From NCBI GenBank assembly GCA_964017185.1, contig OZ024878.1, positions 17,673,851 to 17,737,850 on the forward strand: a DNA stretch of 64,000 nt, read 5' to 3'. The notes beneath the pieces are model-generated. The model did no database searches and was not told the origin of the DNA. It saw nothing but the letters and a program-made list of their open reading frames with translations. Shown here piece after piece: positions 1 to 10,869 of the stretch; the stretch's first letter is position 1, and the number at the start of each line of letters is the position of its first letter. A program made the translations under genes and the position numbers. The DNA comes from Rugalucina vietnamica. Its lineage: Eukaryota; Mollusca; Bivalvia; Lucinida; Lucinidae.

Positions 1-50
1 GAACGTAACACACCGTGACAGAACGTAACAGTACGTAGCGAAACGTGGAG
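1..50 (+). repeat. Decamer CGT-phased repeat array, truncated by window edge
   Basis: CG dinucleotides sit at 4, 14, 24, 34 and 44, exactly 10 bp apart, inside degenerate units resembling GAACGTAACA. The array enters from outside the window. It has the same unit and orientation as the array at 541-735, and the opposite orientation to 108-270. Confidence 0.75.
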
Positions 51-107
51 GCGGTCCGCAGTGCAACGGGAAGCTAGTGATTAGCCCGGCAAGCTACGGA
101 TCTTCCA

Positions 108-735
108 CGTTCTGTTGCGTTTGATCACGGTCGTCTCACGTCTCGTCCCGTTTCCTACGGAATACTCAACACGTTTTGTTGCGTTAAGTTACGGTGTGGT
201 ACGGTCTTTGACGGTGTTCATCCCGTTCTACTACGTATGTCACGTTCTGTTACGGTTATCACGGCGCGTGAAGTTTATAGATATAAAATTGCATATCATG
301 GGGACAAGTTCCTTCACATTGGAGTAGTCACTATAGTGAACAATACAAACTATACGCTGCACTATGCCATTGAATAAAAATTACAATCCAGAACTTTCTT
401 AATCAACTCTGCAGTCGGTTGTTGAAGTGCGCGATTGTTATTATTTCAAAGGACTTATTCGTATACAAAAAGAAAAAAAGTGCTTTATATTGTATGGTGT
501 CTACGTTTCGTCCGTAGCTGACCTTGACAGACCGAAAAAACGTGTTACGCCTTGGTCAAAACGCAACTGATCGCAACAGAACGTAACAGGCCGTAATAGA
601 GCGTGCTAATAATCGTGATAGATCGTGGATAACCGTAACGTACCTTAGCGCCTCCATGACACACCGGCTTATCACTACCACGGCTTGTTACGGATATCGT
701 AATACAACGTAAGAAAACGTAACAAAACGTAATAG
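108..735. repeat. Inverted pair of 10-bp CGT repeat arrays (candidate foldback element)
   Basis: From about 108 to 270 the units read as GTTACG/ACGTTCTGTT, with CG at 182, 192, 202, 212, 224, 234, 243 and 253. After a spacer of about 275 bp the same unit returns in the opposite orientation (AACGTAACAG-like), with CG at 562, 572, 582, 592, 602, 614, 624 and 634, then 698, 708, 718 and 728. Drosophila foldback elements are known for long inverted repeats built of short tandem units including 10-mers, so a foldback-like element is an inference. No target-site duplication or ORF was found. Confidence 0.6.
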
Positions 736-2280
736 ATATTGAAAATCAGAGAAACCAAAACTCCACGGCACGCTACGTTTCTAGCAAACGGGGCTGCCGG
801 GGCCGCCGGGAACATAGTGTAAACGCAGTATTATATCAACGGTCTTTATATCACCAACTGAAAGAAGAAACCAGTCTACGTGTTTTCTGATTTGTACGCC
901 AAGAAGAATTATAATTATCATAAGTTTCGTCAGTAGCATATCTGCATTTTTCCCCATTGTTATATGACGTGTACGTGTACGTGTTTACCCAGAACAGAGT
1001 TACAACTGCATCAATGCACGAATGTACCCACACCTAGTCGACAAACCTATGACAAGTGCCGCCACAAAGACGTAAATGAGGAAAACAGGAATAAATATCA
1101 ATTATCACACAAGTTTTGTCACTTACAGTTACCTTTCCCACCGCCTTTCATAGAGACAGACGTCTGGCACAAAACCACACCTGCAATTATTTACGGTTGT
1201 GTCTTCATTTATAACCTTTTGTGGGTGTTTGTTTTTTAGCTTTACATTGGTGACAAATTACGCTTTAACAGCACAAAGTATAGACCTATGTCAAGTAGGC
1301 GATATTTACGTACCATTCTTTCGACACATTCTTTCACATTTTAGGATTACCAAGTACCACTCATTATTTTTTTTTTATTTTTCTAAGGCTCAAAGTGTCA
1401 ATTTAATGCTGATCATTTTCAGCTCTTGCTTTCGATTTAATGCGAAGTTACAGTTGTTTTCTTGGTATTAATGATAAAGTGTTCATGGTGGTCCAAGTTA
1501 TGGAGCTTCATTAAACATTTATAAATGCTTAAAATGCTTAAAATCACACGCTTTTTAAGTAATATAATATTTACATATGTCTCGCCCCTTGCCTGTCACT
1601 ATCGCCTTCTACGTAGACAGACGTCTAGCTCTAAACCAAACCCAAGTTATTATTAGAGATCATGACTTTAATAAATTGTATGTAATATTGCGTTTTGGGT
1701 GTAAGTTGACTTTTCCTTTAAGTCGATAGATAGATGTTATTTCATAATGAATCGGTTGTATAGATCATAAAGGAAACTGATATTAACCTGAATGTGTTTT
1801 GCTATTGTATGTGTACCAATGTAGCAATTTCTCCTGCCTGTCACTCAGTCCAGTGAAGCTTACCTAACGAGTCTCGACTTCAGGTTTTCAAATATTTGTG
1901 GTTTCGTCTTTTGTCCAGTGTTACCATGTATGCAGTACGCAATATTTGTCGCATCCACGCCTTAGTTTCATCAGCTCATTTTTCGCGATAAGTACAGTAC
2001 ATGTTCAATCCCATCCGCTAATTTATAATTAGATTTATGAAGACTACTGTCCGTTACCGACCCGCCGTAGTTGGGGAAGAGTTGAACATTTATATGTACT
2101 TATTTACTCAGTCAGTAAGCCAAGTGGTCGCTTTGTTTTGTGATTTGGTTTTTAATGTCTGATACTTTTATATTGGTTTTAAGGATTGGGTTTCTTTCGG
2201 CTTGTACTAGTTTCAAGGTAATGGCTTACCTTTTTCTCATATCGGACTCATATTTGTTCAATTATATTTAACTTTGTCAC
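736..2280. other. No gene recognised
   Basis: AT-rich sequence with only short unconvincing ORFs. Around 1141-1192 and 1603-1655 there is a weak direct repeat containing AGACAGACGTCT, perhaps an old duplication of about 460 bp. Nothing else can be supported. Confidence 0.5.
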
Positions 2281-2284
2281 TCAG

Positions 2285-2505
2285 TCACTCAGTTTAGCGT
2301 CTCATCATACGAGACGGCCCAACCAGTTGGGCAAAAACGGGAGAATCCGGCCGCGAAATACACCTTGTACAATCTCAAGAGCAGAATTAGCTTGTCCAAC
2401 AGTGCCGCATGAGGTAATATGATCGAATGATAAACAGCAAATATGATAGAATGCTCAAAAGCGGTAATGGAAACAGTGACCATAACGTCTCGGTCAGGTG
2501 GGCCG
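2285..2505 (-). mobile_element. Degenerate tRNA-derived SINE remnant
   Basis: Read on the minus strand, the 3' half contains a CCCGTTTTTGCCCAACTGG-like stretch followed by GTCTCGTATGATGAGACG. It parallels the body of the SINEs at 25335-25610 and 63430-63650 (GGTTTTCGCCCCAC, then CGTCTCGATATGAG). The tRNA-like head is poorly preserved, and no target duplication was identified. Confidence 0.5.
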
Positions 2506-2581
2506 TCCGTTTATCTTGAGATTTTCTGACGACCCACTGGTGTTGAACAGCTCAGTTAGTGTCGTAGTTGTAATTCGAATA

Positions 2582-3587
2582 TATACACATGGAAATAAGT
2601 TAGATAACACTTTTGACTTGGGAAAAGTTTGAAAAAAAAAATCTTTTCCTTTTTTCTGGCGACACAGCCGTCTCCCCGTACATCATCCATAGTGCAGATT
2701 ATATTTTTCTTTTGATCCTTTGGGATCAGTGAATATATATGAAGTTTTTTTTTAATTTTTATATGTTAAGAATCATCTTCTTAACAGTATTTTGATTATT
2801 TGGCTCCTTTGGGAATTTGAGTCTTTGATTCAGACTACACAGATGTAAATTCTTGAAATTGCAGCAAAATGTCTGGCTTTCGCTGCCGGTTTTGTCAGGG
2901 GTCACTGGTGGGGGGCTCGTTGCCCAAGATTGTGCAGTGTGGCCCATCTTCTGGCTTTGTATTTTTACTGCTTCCAAAGGATCTAACAATTATTTTTATT
3001 TATCACACATAGTTCATACCTTGGCCTAGCAACAGGCCAATTTATGGAAATTCACAACATTTTGTCCTTGTGCTACGGAGGTCACAATATGCCATATATG
3101 AAAAACTCCATTTTTACTGAATACGAGTTTGCCGTTTTGCTTCTGCAATCCGCAAAGCTTAATTTTTGAATGCAAAACAGGAATAAAACGATGAATATGA
3201 TCGTTCGCAATGAATAAATGACTCCGGATCTAAAAATTCATGTTTCATCTCCAAACCAACTAATCATACAAAATCTGCAGTTTGTATTGATTTCTATGGA
3301 AAGCAAAATTCTTGGAAAAGAAAAAAATAAAAAGAAAGCCGTAAAAGAAAAAAATGACCAGAACGTCCATGTTTAAATTCCTAAAGGGTCGAATCGAATA
3401 TCTGGTCCAACATTTACAACCTTCAAAATGTATAGCCAAAGAACAAAACGTGATCATAGAACGTACCCCCGTAAATGTATGGATCTATCGCCGACAGTCG
3501 GTCAGAAAATAAAGAATTAATGATCAAAATTCCACAAGCAATAACTCAGATTGATTCTTACAAAAAAATACGACAATGCGAGTTCAC
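2582..3587 (-). mobile_element. Family L TIR element, copy 1 (interrupted, one end lost)
   Basis: The left end TATACACATGGAAATAAGTT matches the terminal inverted repeat of the complete copy at 52391-53330. Positions 2991-3587 are the reverse complement of roughly 52660-53270, sharing for example the stretch around the palindromic CCGACAGTCGG. The far TIR is missing: homology stops where the truncated family A copy begins at 3588. A foreign block at about 2667-2990 interrupts it. Non-autonomous; no transposase ORF. Confidence 0.75.
2667..2990 (-). mobile_element. Insert within L copy 1, part family E
   Basis: Positions about 2668-2730 are the reverse complement of the end of the E repeat at 28794-29586 (shared CATCATCCATAGTGCAG). 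The rest, 2730-2990, resembles 40430-40600 (shared CTTGAAATTG and a TTCCAAAGGAT-like motif). It interrupts L copy 1, whose sequence resumes near 2991. Confidence 0.55.
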
Positions 3588-3760
3588 GTGGTAACCGCGA
3601 AGCTGATCAGCACCTTTGTTTTCGCTACACGGATTGTACAATTCCTCCTCTACTTAACTCCGAAATTTCAAGCTTTTATCTCTTTTCGGTGCTTGTACCA
3701 GCCGGTTTGTGTCGGACCTGTTTGGAAACCACGTTGTTGGTTTTCCCACGAGGCGGCTTA
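3588..3760 (+). mobile_element. Family A MITE, 5'-truncated copy
   Basis: Starts inside the internal hairpin (GTAACCGCGAAGCTGATCAG) and runs to the terminal ACGAGGCGGCTTA. The left half is absent and the sequence is joined directly to L copy 1. Confidence 0.8.
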
Positions 3761-3934
3761 AATATTTAAGACGTCAGCAAATGAAACAATAAAGGATTTT
3801 GTTTCTGTTTTCATTTTATTGCCTTTCCATTATCAATTATACAAGTATATGCTAATAAACCCTAATTAAATATGTTATAATTTTGATCCCAACAAAAAAA
3901 CAAAGGTTTGAAGTGCAAGTCGATCAATTATATA

Positions 3935-4643
3935 CAGTCAGACATAAGTTAAGCATCACCCTTACATTTTCCTTGAGATGTTTTTCGTATAGAAATATTT
4001 TCCAAGCAACACTTAATTTGTACGTGCGTTTCTGATTGATTTGTTATGCATATCAGAATGGCATTTGACCCTGTCTCAAAAGTCCTATGGTGTACAGTGT
4101 TCACCTAACCCAATTTTGAGGGTGTACCATTGAAAATTGTATAACTAATACTCATTTGTTCGCATTGAATTTGTATAAGCATGGAAAGAAACTAGAGTTA
4201 TGTTGTATAAATTCGTCAGATATGGTTTCTTCTTCTCAAGATTTTATGGGACGTTTATTGCTCGTTAATTATCACGTCATTTTCACTATACATCAGGTGG
4301 TTCTTTAAACGTCAATATTTGTTGATATTATATTAAATTAATATATATCTGTGTTTATTCATTCTGATTATTGTTTTGTTATAAAATGACATCATGTTTC
4401 AGCTTTTGGCGGTTTTCAAAAATTAACAATGAGACAGAGAATACAGGCAATTCTAGAGGAATACTCACTATCCTATATAAACAATGTTTGGTTGTAACTT
4501 CTTAATGTGAAGTAAATCAGGGTTTGCGTTAGATTATCAAACATGTGCCATATAGCACATGCATCACAAAACTAACTTCGTTCTGAGGGATTCAGGGTTT
4601 ATTCTTGAAAATTTTCAAGCGATGCTTAACTATTGTCTGACTG
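3935..4643. mobile_element. Family M TIR element (Tc1-like, non-autonomous), copy 1
   Basis: Begins CAGTCAGACATAAGTTAAGC and ends with the inverted counterpart GCTTAACTATTGTCTGACTG. TA is present on both sides (3933-3934 and 4644-4645). CAGT ends with TA duplication are characteristic of Tc1/mariner elements. The 709-bp interior has no transposase ORF. The same termini bound 53831-54766. Confidence 0.8.
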
Positions 4644-4645
4644 TA

Positions 4646-5944
4646 TACATGTATATAAAAGACTCTTTCGTTCTGATTGCACCGTTTCCTGATCATTGTC
4701 TACTTATTACCTTTTTACTTAGCTTTGCTTTTGTCGCACACTGACCATTGCAAAGTTATGTATTACTTGTAGTGTCCAAACGCGCGCTTTTCACTCTCTT
4801 ATAGCCATCTTTTGCCTATCTATGTTTTCTGCCAGCTAGATATGTAGCAGCAGGATTCCCATGTGACGCTTGATGTGCTTTACAAAATCCCTGATGGGAC
4901 CATCGATTTGGCTTTAATTCAGAATACTTTAAGAAATGATAGTCCTACCTACCCCTGTACCTATCTGCTGTGTCTAATCCCTATTGATGTGAATGTTTAT
5001 TATTGTCTGACGGTCCCATTCTTAGCGAAAATATTGATAGGAATATTCAGTATACATGTTCAACTCATCTGTAGATGCATGCTTATAACAAATAATTACA
5101 CATCAAAATTGAAGGTTATTGCACTTATGTGTGATCATTCCGTTCATGAGTAGCACTTACAAATGTATGTACACTTAGGTGTGATATCATCAGGATAACA
5201 TTTCCATGAAAAATATACGCCCTAGAGCCCTACTTTTATATAGTAAAACTTGTGTATACAAAGGGGGGGGGGGTAAACAATTTTTTCTTATCTTTGATCC
5301 AAAACATAGATTGTTGGTACTCGTTAGAACAGTCCAAAACATAGAATGTAGGTACTCATCAGAAAATCACTTTACTCTTTTTCTTCACTTCAATCTCCAA
5401 AGCCACTTTACGTATACTCAGGTTTGTGTCAGATTCTGTTCGGTAAAAACATAAACGTCTTCACCAGTTATATGACAAATATTCTTGTCATAAGCACTAG
5501 GGGTCCATGTCTGTGTAGCTACACTCTCTGGTTTGTCTTCTTTGTCCGTGTAACTTTAATGAGTATCGCCTTGTCACTTTGGTACTCTAGCCACTTTTCT
5601 TTATAAGATAAGAGTTCTGTTTTCTTAAACACAGCTAATAAATTTGTTTCCATATTTTGTTAGTTTTTTTTTTTACCTTTGACATTTGCTCATAGCATTA
5701 ACTCAAATCAGTCTAACTAAAAGTCGTAGCTTTATTTAGTTTAATACGGCAAAGTTTAGTTTTGCGAACAGCGGAGTGGACGAATTTGTCTTTGCAAAAG
5801 TTTTTCAGAGACTTGACTAAAATGAGTTTTTTTAGAGACTTGACTCAAATGACTAGCACTCAATGAGCAACTCATCGCGTTGCAACTGCAGACTTAGACT
5901 GATCTGAGTTGCCACTCGAGAGAAATGCAGTTTTGAAGTTATTA
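4646..5944. other. No gene recognised; contains a family B fragment
   Basis: Positions 5232-5375 are a decayed minus-oriented family B fragment, with TATATAGTAAAAC, a G-run, then GATCCAAAACATAGATTGT and GTACTC. The remainder holds only short ORFs without recognisable features. Confidence 0.5.
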
Positions 5945-6157
5945 TACTGTAGATCCGGAAATATTCGCGAGAACTTAATTTTCGCTAATATTCGCGAATT
6001 GGTTGCCTCGCGAATTCAAAGTTCTCGCTAATAAAGAGTCACAATAAACTTAATAGAATACATGGACACTCACTCTCGAAGTCAAATATTCGCTAATAAT
6101 TCGGAAATAGAAAATTCGCGAAATAAAAGTCACGCCAAAATTTCCGAATTTACATTA
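5945..6157. mobile_element. Short TIR MITE (family N)
   Basis: Starts TACTGTAGATCCGGAAATAT and ends with an inverted ATTTCCGAATTTACATTA, with repeated TTCGCGAA/TTCGCTAA motifs inside. Size near 210 bp and the likely TA target fit a Tc1/mariner-derived MITE. Only one copy was noticed. Confidence 0.6.
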
Positions 6158-6503
6158 TATCATACTGCAGTTAAATCGGTTAGCTTGTTTTTCAGACTTT
6201 GAAAACGTATTCTACTAGCATTCTATAATGAAGAGTGCGAATTTATATATTTAAGGTGGCTTTTTCTTTTCTTCTCATATATCCTACTGCTGCAAATCAC
6301 AGATCATCTTCGTTCAGCACAGCAAATTCGTCCTCTGAAACAAACAGTGAAACTTGACGCTATAAAGAATGAAACACTTCTTTCCTTCAACCACTTTGGT
6401 GTACTCACTGCATTTGTATTGCACTAAATTAGTATCTTTAAGACTACGCACATTAATTTCATTCTAAGTATCTTTTTGCCTGACCTTGAATACTTGCTTT
6501 TTG
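6158..6503. other. No gene recognised
   Basis: Intergenic AT-rich sequence between the N and A elements. No ORF or repeat could be supported. Confidence 0.4.
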
Positions 6504-6718
6504 TGCCGCCTCATGAGAAAAGCAACAATCTGCATATACGAAAACAAAGACGCAGATCAACTTCGCGGAAATCGCGAAGCTGATCAGCGCCTTTGATTTC
6601 GCTACACGGATAGAACACTTCCTCTTCTTCTTAAATCCGAAATTTAAAGCTTCTAGCCATCTTCTGTGCTTGTGAAGCCCTGTTTGTGTCGGACCTGTCG
6701 GAAACCACATTTTGGCTC
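6504..6718 (+). mobile_element. Family A MITE
   Basis: Runs from TGCCGCCTC to GGCTC. It contains the internal hairpin GCAGATCAACTTCGCGG / CGCGAAGCTGATCAGCGC and the conserved TCGGACCTGT...GGAAACCACAT 3' section. Several deletions relative to other copies. Confidence 0.85.
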
Positions 6719-7044
6719 AATTTTGTCTTGTCTGCATAAGATGTTCCTGATCATTGCTTTCATCTTAACATTTTAATTGTCATTTTAACAATTCAGTTGT
6801 TGCACAACAGTTAATAAATTGTCCTCAATTATACAAATTATGTGACAGTATATGGCATTTTGGGTCTTGTGGAGACAAAAGTCGGACATTTAGTTTTTAA
6901 CATTTTTACAATTTTTATTATGTTTATTATCCATGTCCAAAAGCTTTAATAAATAGCGTTTACCATTAATGAGCCTTGAAAAAAGTTTGTAACACTGCGT
7001 TACAGTGTCCTGTTTTGTTGTCCTTCACAGTAAACGAGGATGGG

Positions 7045-7838
7045 TTGTCTACGAGGATGGGTCAGAAAGTTCTGTCATAGGTGTTATAACTTTGTTAATA
7101 GACATGATAGGTTGCTGTATTATACTTTGATTGAATGGGCTACATTTCTCCTTTATACGTAATGATACCAAAATAATGAGTGCAAGAAATGAATACTTCA
7201 AAATAGACGCATTGAAAGACACCTGGGGTAAAACCACTTGTACGTTTTCTTGACTTGTGAATGTTATTGTGTGCGTTTCATGCTTTAAATCTTTATAACC
7301 ACCGATCAAATTTCTCCAACTTTACAGTGATAAATAATAGTATATTTAGAAAAGCAATGTGACAAAAATTACCGTTATCGATGTTATGATGACTTTATAA
7401 TAAAGCGATATATGTGACGTCATTAAAATAAGTACCCCTATAGAATTTATGGCACCGCTGAACCATTATATTTGCTTGCTTTTTATAAGTTTACTATAGA
7501 GCACACTAGGATGAAACAATAAAATGGTTAATGCATTTTAAGCTCCCAGGTCTACGTGTAGATGTCAATAAATAACCTTTGAATTCAAACTGAAATTCAA
7601 TGTATTTACAACAAGCCATTTTTCAATATTTCATTTTAAATAACTTAATTAAATTCAGTGGAATGATTTTGGTTTTACCCCAGGTGTCTTTCAAGGCGTC
7701 AATTCTTTCGTGCATTATTTTGGCATCATTATAAAGGAGAGATGTAGCCCTTTCAATGAAGGTATCATACAGCAACCTATCATGTCTACTAACAAAGTTT
7801 TAACACCTATGACAGAACTTTTTGACCCACCCTCGCAT
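7045..7838. repeat. Long inverted repeat downstream of the buccalin gene
   Basis: Arm 1 (about 7045-7240) and the reverse complement of arm 2 (about 7668-7838) share long blocks such as AAGTTCTGTCATAGGTGTTA, GACATGATAGGTTGCTGTAT and TGAAAGACACCTGGGGTAAA. The spacer is about 430 bp. Weaker symmetry may extend to about 6850 and 7996 (TTTTGGGTCTTGTGGAG). It lies 3' of the minus-strand gene. It could be an old foldback element or an inverted duplication. Confidence 0.8.
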
Positions 7839-8120
7839 ATATTGTAGAATCGAAATTCCAAAGCTCTTGCTAGAAATATTTCCTACCTTTCTTTTTACAC
7901 AGCATTTTGAAATTAGTGACTGAGAGCGCAAAACTCCAATTAACGTTGCGCACCTTTTTGTGACGCCAACGTCTTACCTCCACAAGACCCAAAATCATAG
8001 ATAACATTATAACTATACATGTAAGTGATAAAGTTTCTGTCTGTAGTCTAAAGTGTGCTATGGGTGGCTTGTATGGTTAAAATGTCATGAAGGACGAATT
8101 CCTAAGCAAATAACTTTAAT

Positions 8121-9143
8121 TTAATCAAAACCTGCGGAATCATATATACCTGAATCGTAGGCTGGCAAGTAGGTTCTTTTACCAAGTTGAGGATAAAATC
8201 TCCAGTTAGGTGCCCGTTTTCCTAACCGGGTACCAAACGAGAACCTGTCAATCCCACGCAGCCACTTTGATGGATAATATCTCTGCTGTCTGTCCATATA
8301 CCACGGATATGATGTTGAGCGTTTTCTTCTTGTGTTAGGTTTTTCTAATTGTTCAATGTCAACTGACCTTTTGTCTATTTCCTTTGCTAAGTCATCCTCA
8401 GCGTAATCCATACGTTTGCCAAATTTACCGAAGAAAGAATATCTATCAAGTTTGGATCGTTTTGCATCGTCGAATCCATCATCGAGCACCTGGTTGTCCT
8501 GCTGATCCCGTTTTCCTAACATACCAGCGAACCCGTATGAATCAAGACGTCCGCGTTTACCCAGCGAACCGATGAAGCTATACCTATCCATTCCACGCCG
8601 TTTCCCCAGGGCCCCGATGAAGCCATATCTATCATAGCCGCGCCGTTTTCCAAGATTCCCTATGAGGCCGTACCTGTCGTATCCTCTTCGTTTTCCGAGA
8701 CTTCCGACAAACCCGTACCTATCAAGCCCACCACGCTTCCCAAGACTTCCGACGAATCCATATCTGTCAAGGCCCCCGCGTTTTCCTAGCATGCCTGAGA
8801 ATCCAAAAGAATCTATCCTCCCCCTCTTGGATAGATCATTTTCATCATCCCCCGTTTCGCGTTTCCCGATGGAGCTATGGAACATCATTTTGTCCATTCT
8901 GCGTTTTTCGTCGTCATCTTTAAGCGAATCCAGTAAGTCATCATTCACCTTTTCCTGATTGTTCATGTCACTGGGTAAGTAATGTGACGGTGGATATTTT
9001 GGTTGGTTTGCAATGTTTGTGTTTTCATTTGTGGCTTTTATTTCGGACTTTTCTGAGTATGTCGATGCTTGAACCGTGGCTACGAGACCGATTATTGCGT
9101 AGATAAGGAGACTCAGAGTTTGTTTGATGTGTGAATTCCTCAT
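8121..9143 (-). CDS. Buccalin-type (allatostatin A-related) neuropeptide precursor
   Basis: A 340-residue secreted prohormone yielding amidated peptides that act outside the cell, presumably on neural or muscle receptors. Residues 1-27 form a signal peptide (basic start, hydrophobic LSLLIYAIIGLVATVQA). An acidic spacer follows, then a run of peptides ending in Gly-Lys-Arg: GRIDSFGFSGML (108-119), GGLDRYGFVGSL twice (123-134, 138-149), GYDRYGLIGNL (154-164), GYDRYGFIGAL (169-179), GMDRYSFIGSL (184-194), GRLDSYGFAGML (198-209), SKLDRYSFFGKF (230-241), GIDRFSFGTRL (297-307) and APNWRFYPQL (311-320). MDKMMFHSSI (83-92) may be another. Aplysia buccalin B is GLDRYGFVGGL-amide, from established knowledge. 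The start codon is fixed by the signal peptide, and the whole ORF is one exon. SKLDRYSFFGKF ends in Phe rather than Leu. GIDRFSFGTRL lacks a dibasic site before it and would need cleavage at Arg296. No other host gene lies nearby. Confidence 0.95.
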   Translation of the reverse strand: MRNSHIKQTLSLLIYAIIGLVATVQASTYSEKSEIKATNENTNIANQPKYPPSHYLPSDMNNQEKVNDDLLDSLKDDDEKRRMDKMMFHSSIGKRETGDDENDLSKRGRIDSFGFSGMLGKRGGLDRYGFVGSLGKRGGLDRYGFVGSLGKRRGYDRYGLIGNLGKRRGYDRYGFIGALGKRRGMDRYSFIGSLGKRGRLDSYGFAGMLGKRDQQDNQVLDDGFDDAKRSKLDRYSFFGKFGKRMDYAEDDLAKEIDKRSVDIEQLEKPNTRRKRSTSYPWYMDRQQRYYPSKWLRGIDRFSFGTRLGKRAPNWRFYPQLGKRTYLPAYDSGIYDSAGFD

Positions 9144-9180
9144 GGTCTTATGGTAAGAAGCACCTGTAACGAAAAGGTGA
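9144..9180 (-). promoter_or_regulatory. Putative 3' splice acceptor of a 5'UTR intron
   Basis: On the minus strand, TCACCTTTTCGTTACAG ends at 9164, a pyrimidine-rich tract followed by AG. It leaves 20 nt of leader before the ATG at 9143. A 5'UTR intron would explain the lack of promoter features close to the start. The upstream tandem-duplicated segment begins at 9171, inside this tract. Inferred from sequence only. Confidence 0.5.
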
Positions 9181-9790
9181 GAAGATCATAAGCATTTTGA
9201 TTACGGTGTCTTGAACATCTACTGTAAAAATTCAAAACGCATATATGACACTGAGACCCGATGTGTTACAGGCCAACACAGTTACATGCACATGCAAAAA
9301 TACTGACGAAATGCTTTGACTTAATATACAAGGGTGCCAGATTTGAACTTTTGAAAAATAAACTATCTATGAATACCTGCAAAATATTCTAGATTTGTTA
9401 TTTTGACATTTTTTTTGTTTACATGTATATTTTACGAATGACCTTTGGTTAGTTTTCTAAAACAAAAATTGGAAAATGGTATTTAATGTTTACGCGGTGG
9501 GAATAAAGTTCTGTTTGTGCGGGTAGTCCGTGTTTGCTTACTTGTTTACTTTCCTGTTCATTTTTACATCTATTTTCGTACATAAAGTGTAGAAAATTAC
9601 ATTTCGTAGCGTCAAATACGTAAATTCTAAGACAAATTAATTAGCATTGGGCTATCGTGACACAGTGTAAGGTTATTATACTTTCACATTTTCATAGTGG
9701 TTTTGTCACAGTGCCTTTTTTTCTAATTATTTCGTTTTTCAGCTTCTCGGATTTCGATGCGAAAATTGGGTTAATAAATTTAATCAATAT

Positions 9791-9826
9791 AAAGTAAGTA
9801 ATGATCATGGCATGGCACAATCTGAA

Positions 9827-9858
<32 letters not shown>

Positions 9859-10317
9859 ACTCCAAAAACCGAGGTGAGAAAAAACTAAATTGATGATCTG
9901 TTACTAATACATTGAAAACATTTAGTAAGCCGAGTGAGCAATATGTGATCACTCAGTTACCTGGGCTTAACTTAATATAAGCCGCCACATTGGAAAACCA
10001 ACACTCTGCATAGGCGAAAACAAAGGCGCAGATCAGCTTCGCAGTAACTGCGAAGCTGATCAGCGCCTTTATTTTCGCTACTCGGATAGTACAATTCCTG
10101 TTCTACTTAAATCCGAAAGTTCAAGCTTCTAGCTCTTTTCTGTGCTTGTACAGGTTGGTTTGTGTCAAACCTGTTCGGAAACCACATTGTTGGTTTTCCC
10201 ACGAGGTGGCTCATATGAAGGCGTACAAAAGTGGTGCAAATACCACAAAAGTCAACAATAAACATAAAACAATAAGAACCACTACGTATCTCATTGGAAG
10301 GGCCAGTAATATAAAGA
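9791..10317 (-). mobile_element. Family D retroelement tail, with A element inserted
   Basis: Decayed D 3' tail (AAAGTAAGTAATGATCATGG start, CACTCAGTTACCTGGGCTTAAC, then ATGAAGGCGTACAAAAG and GAACCACTACGTATC). It is split by a MITE at 9979-10212. An A-run at 9829-9857 replaces part of the tail present in the paralogue at 17368. Confidence 0.75.
9979..10212 (+). mobile_element. Family A MITE in the D tail, TSD ATAT
   Basis: AAGCCGCCAC to GGTGGCTC, flanked by ATAT at 9975-9978 and 10213-10216. The hairpin GCAGATCAGCTTCGCAG / CTGCGAAGCTGATCAGCGC is intact. The paralogous position at 17539/17812 holds a family B element instead. Confidence 0.9.
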
Positions 10318-10869
10318 ACATGTCTGATAATAAAATTATTTGTGGCACAAAACTTGAGACTGCTAATAAGAACCATCGCCCATCGTCTAATACATTCAGC
10401 ATCAATGCTGATCAAATCCAGATCAAACCAGTTCCTGTGGATGAAATATGACACCGTTTCATATTTTCCTCCAGATATTCACATTAACTTCTAGACAGTT
10501 ATTAGCATTAATTCAATGAGTTGCATGATTGTGTCAGACATGGTCGAAAGCACGGATGACCGTTTGTTTTCCTAGTGTTGTGGCACAAATAAGACAAAAT
10601 AAGTCTACATGATGAATCTGTCACAATATATTCATCATAGTTAATCTAAGGTTGATGAGTCTCGCGTATTATAATACACTATACCATAATCCGAATAGGT
10701 CAGAAAACCGACATTTAGAGTAACAACATTGACGCCAGTTTTGGCGATTTGGAAGGCTTCATGGGCAAAACAATTGTCCATTTATTTTCAAAACGCTCCT
10801 TTATTAGGAAATACGTGAAAGTCGGTCCGTTGTAAAATGTTAACAGTTATAATGGATGTTTAAAAAACA

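Noticed and set aside
8111-8120. ATTAAA directly after the buccalin stop as polyadenylation signal
   Set aside because: It would leave almost no 3'UTR; no clear signal could be chosen from the sequence alone.
8384-8958. Plus-strand ORFs opposite the buccalin gene
   Set aside because: Antisense shadows of the repeated peptide-coding sequence.
10107-10454. 115- and 101-residue overlapping ORFs
   Set aside because: Both cover the family A MITE and D tail; peptides such as KPTMWFPN arise from MITE translation and recur at every copy.
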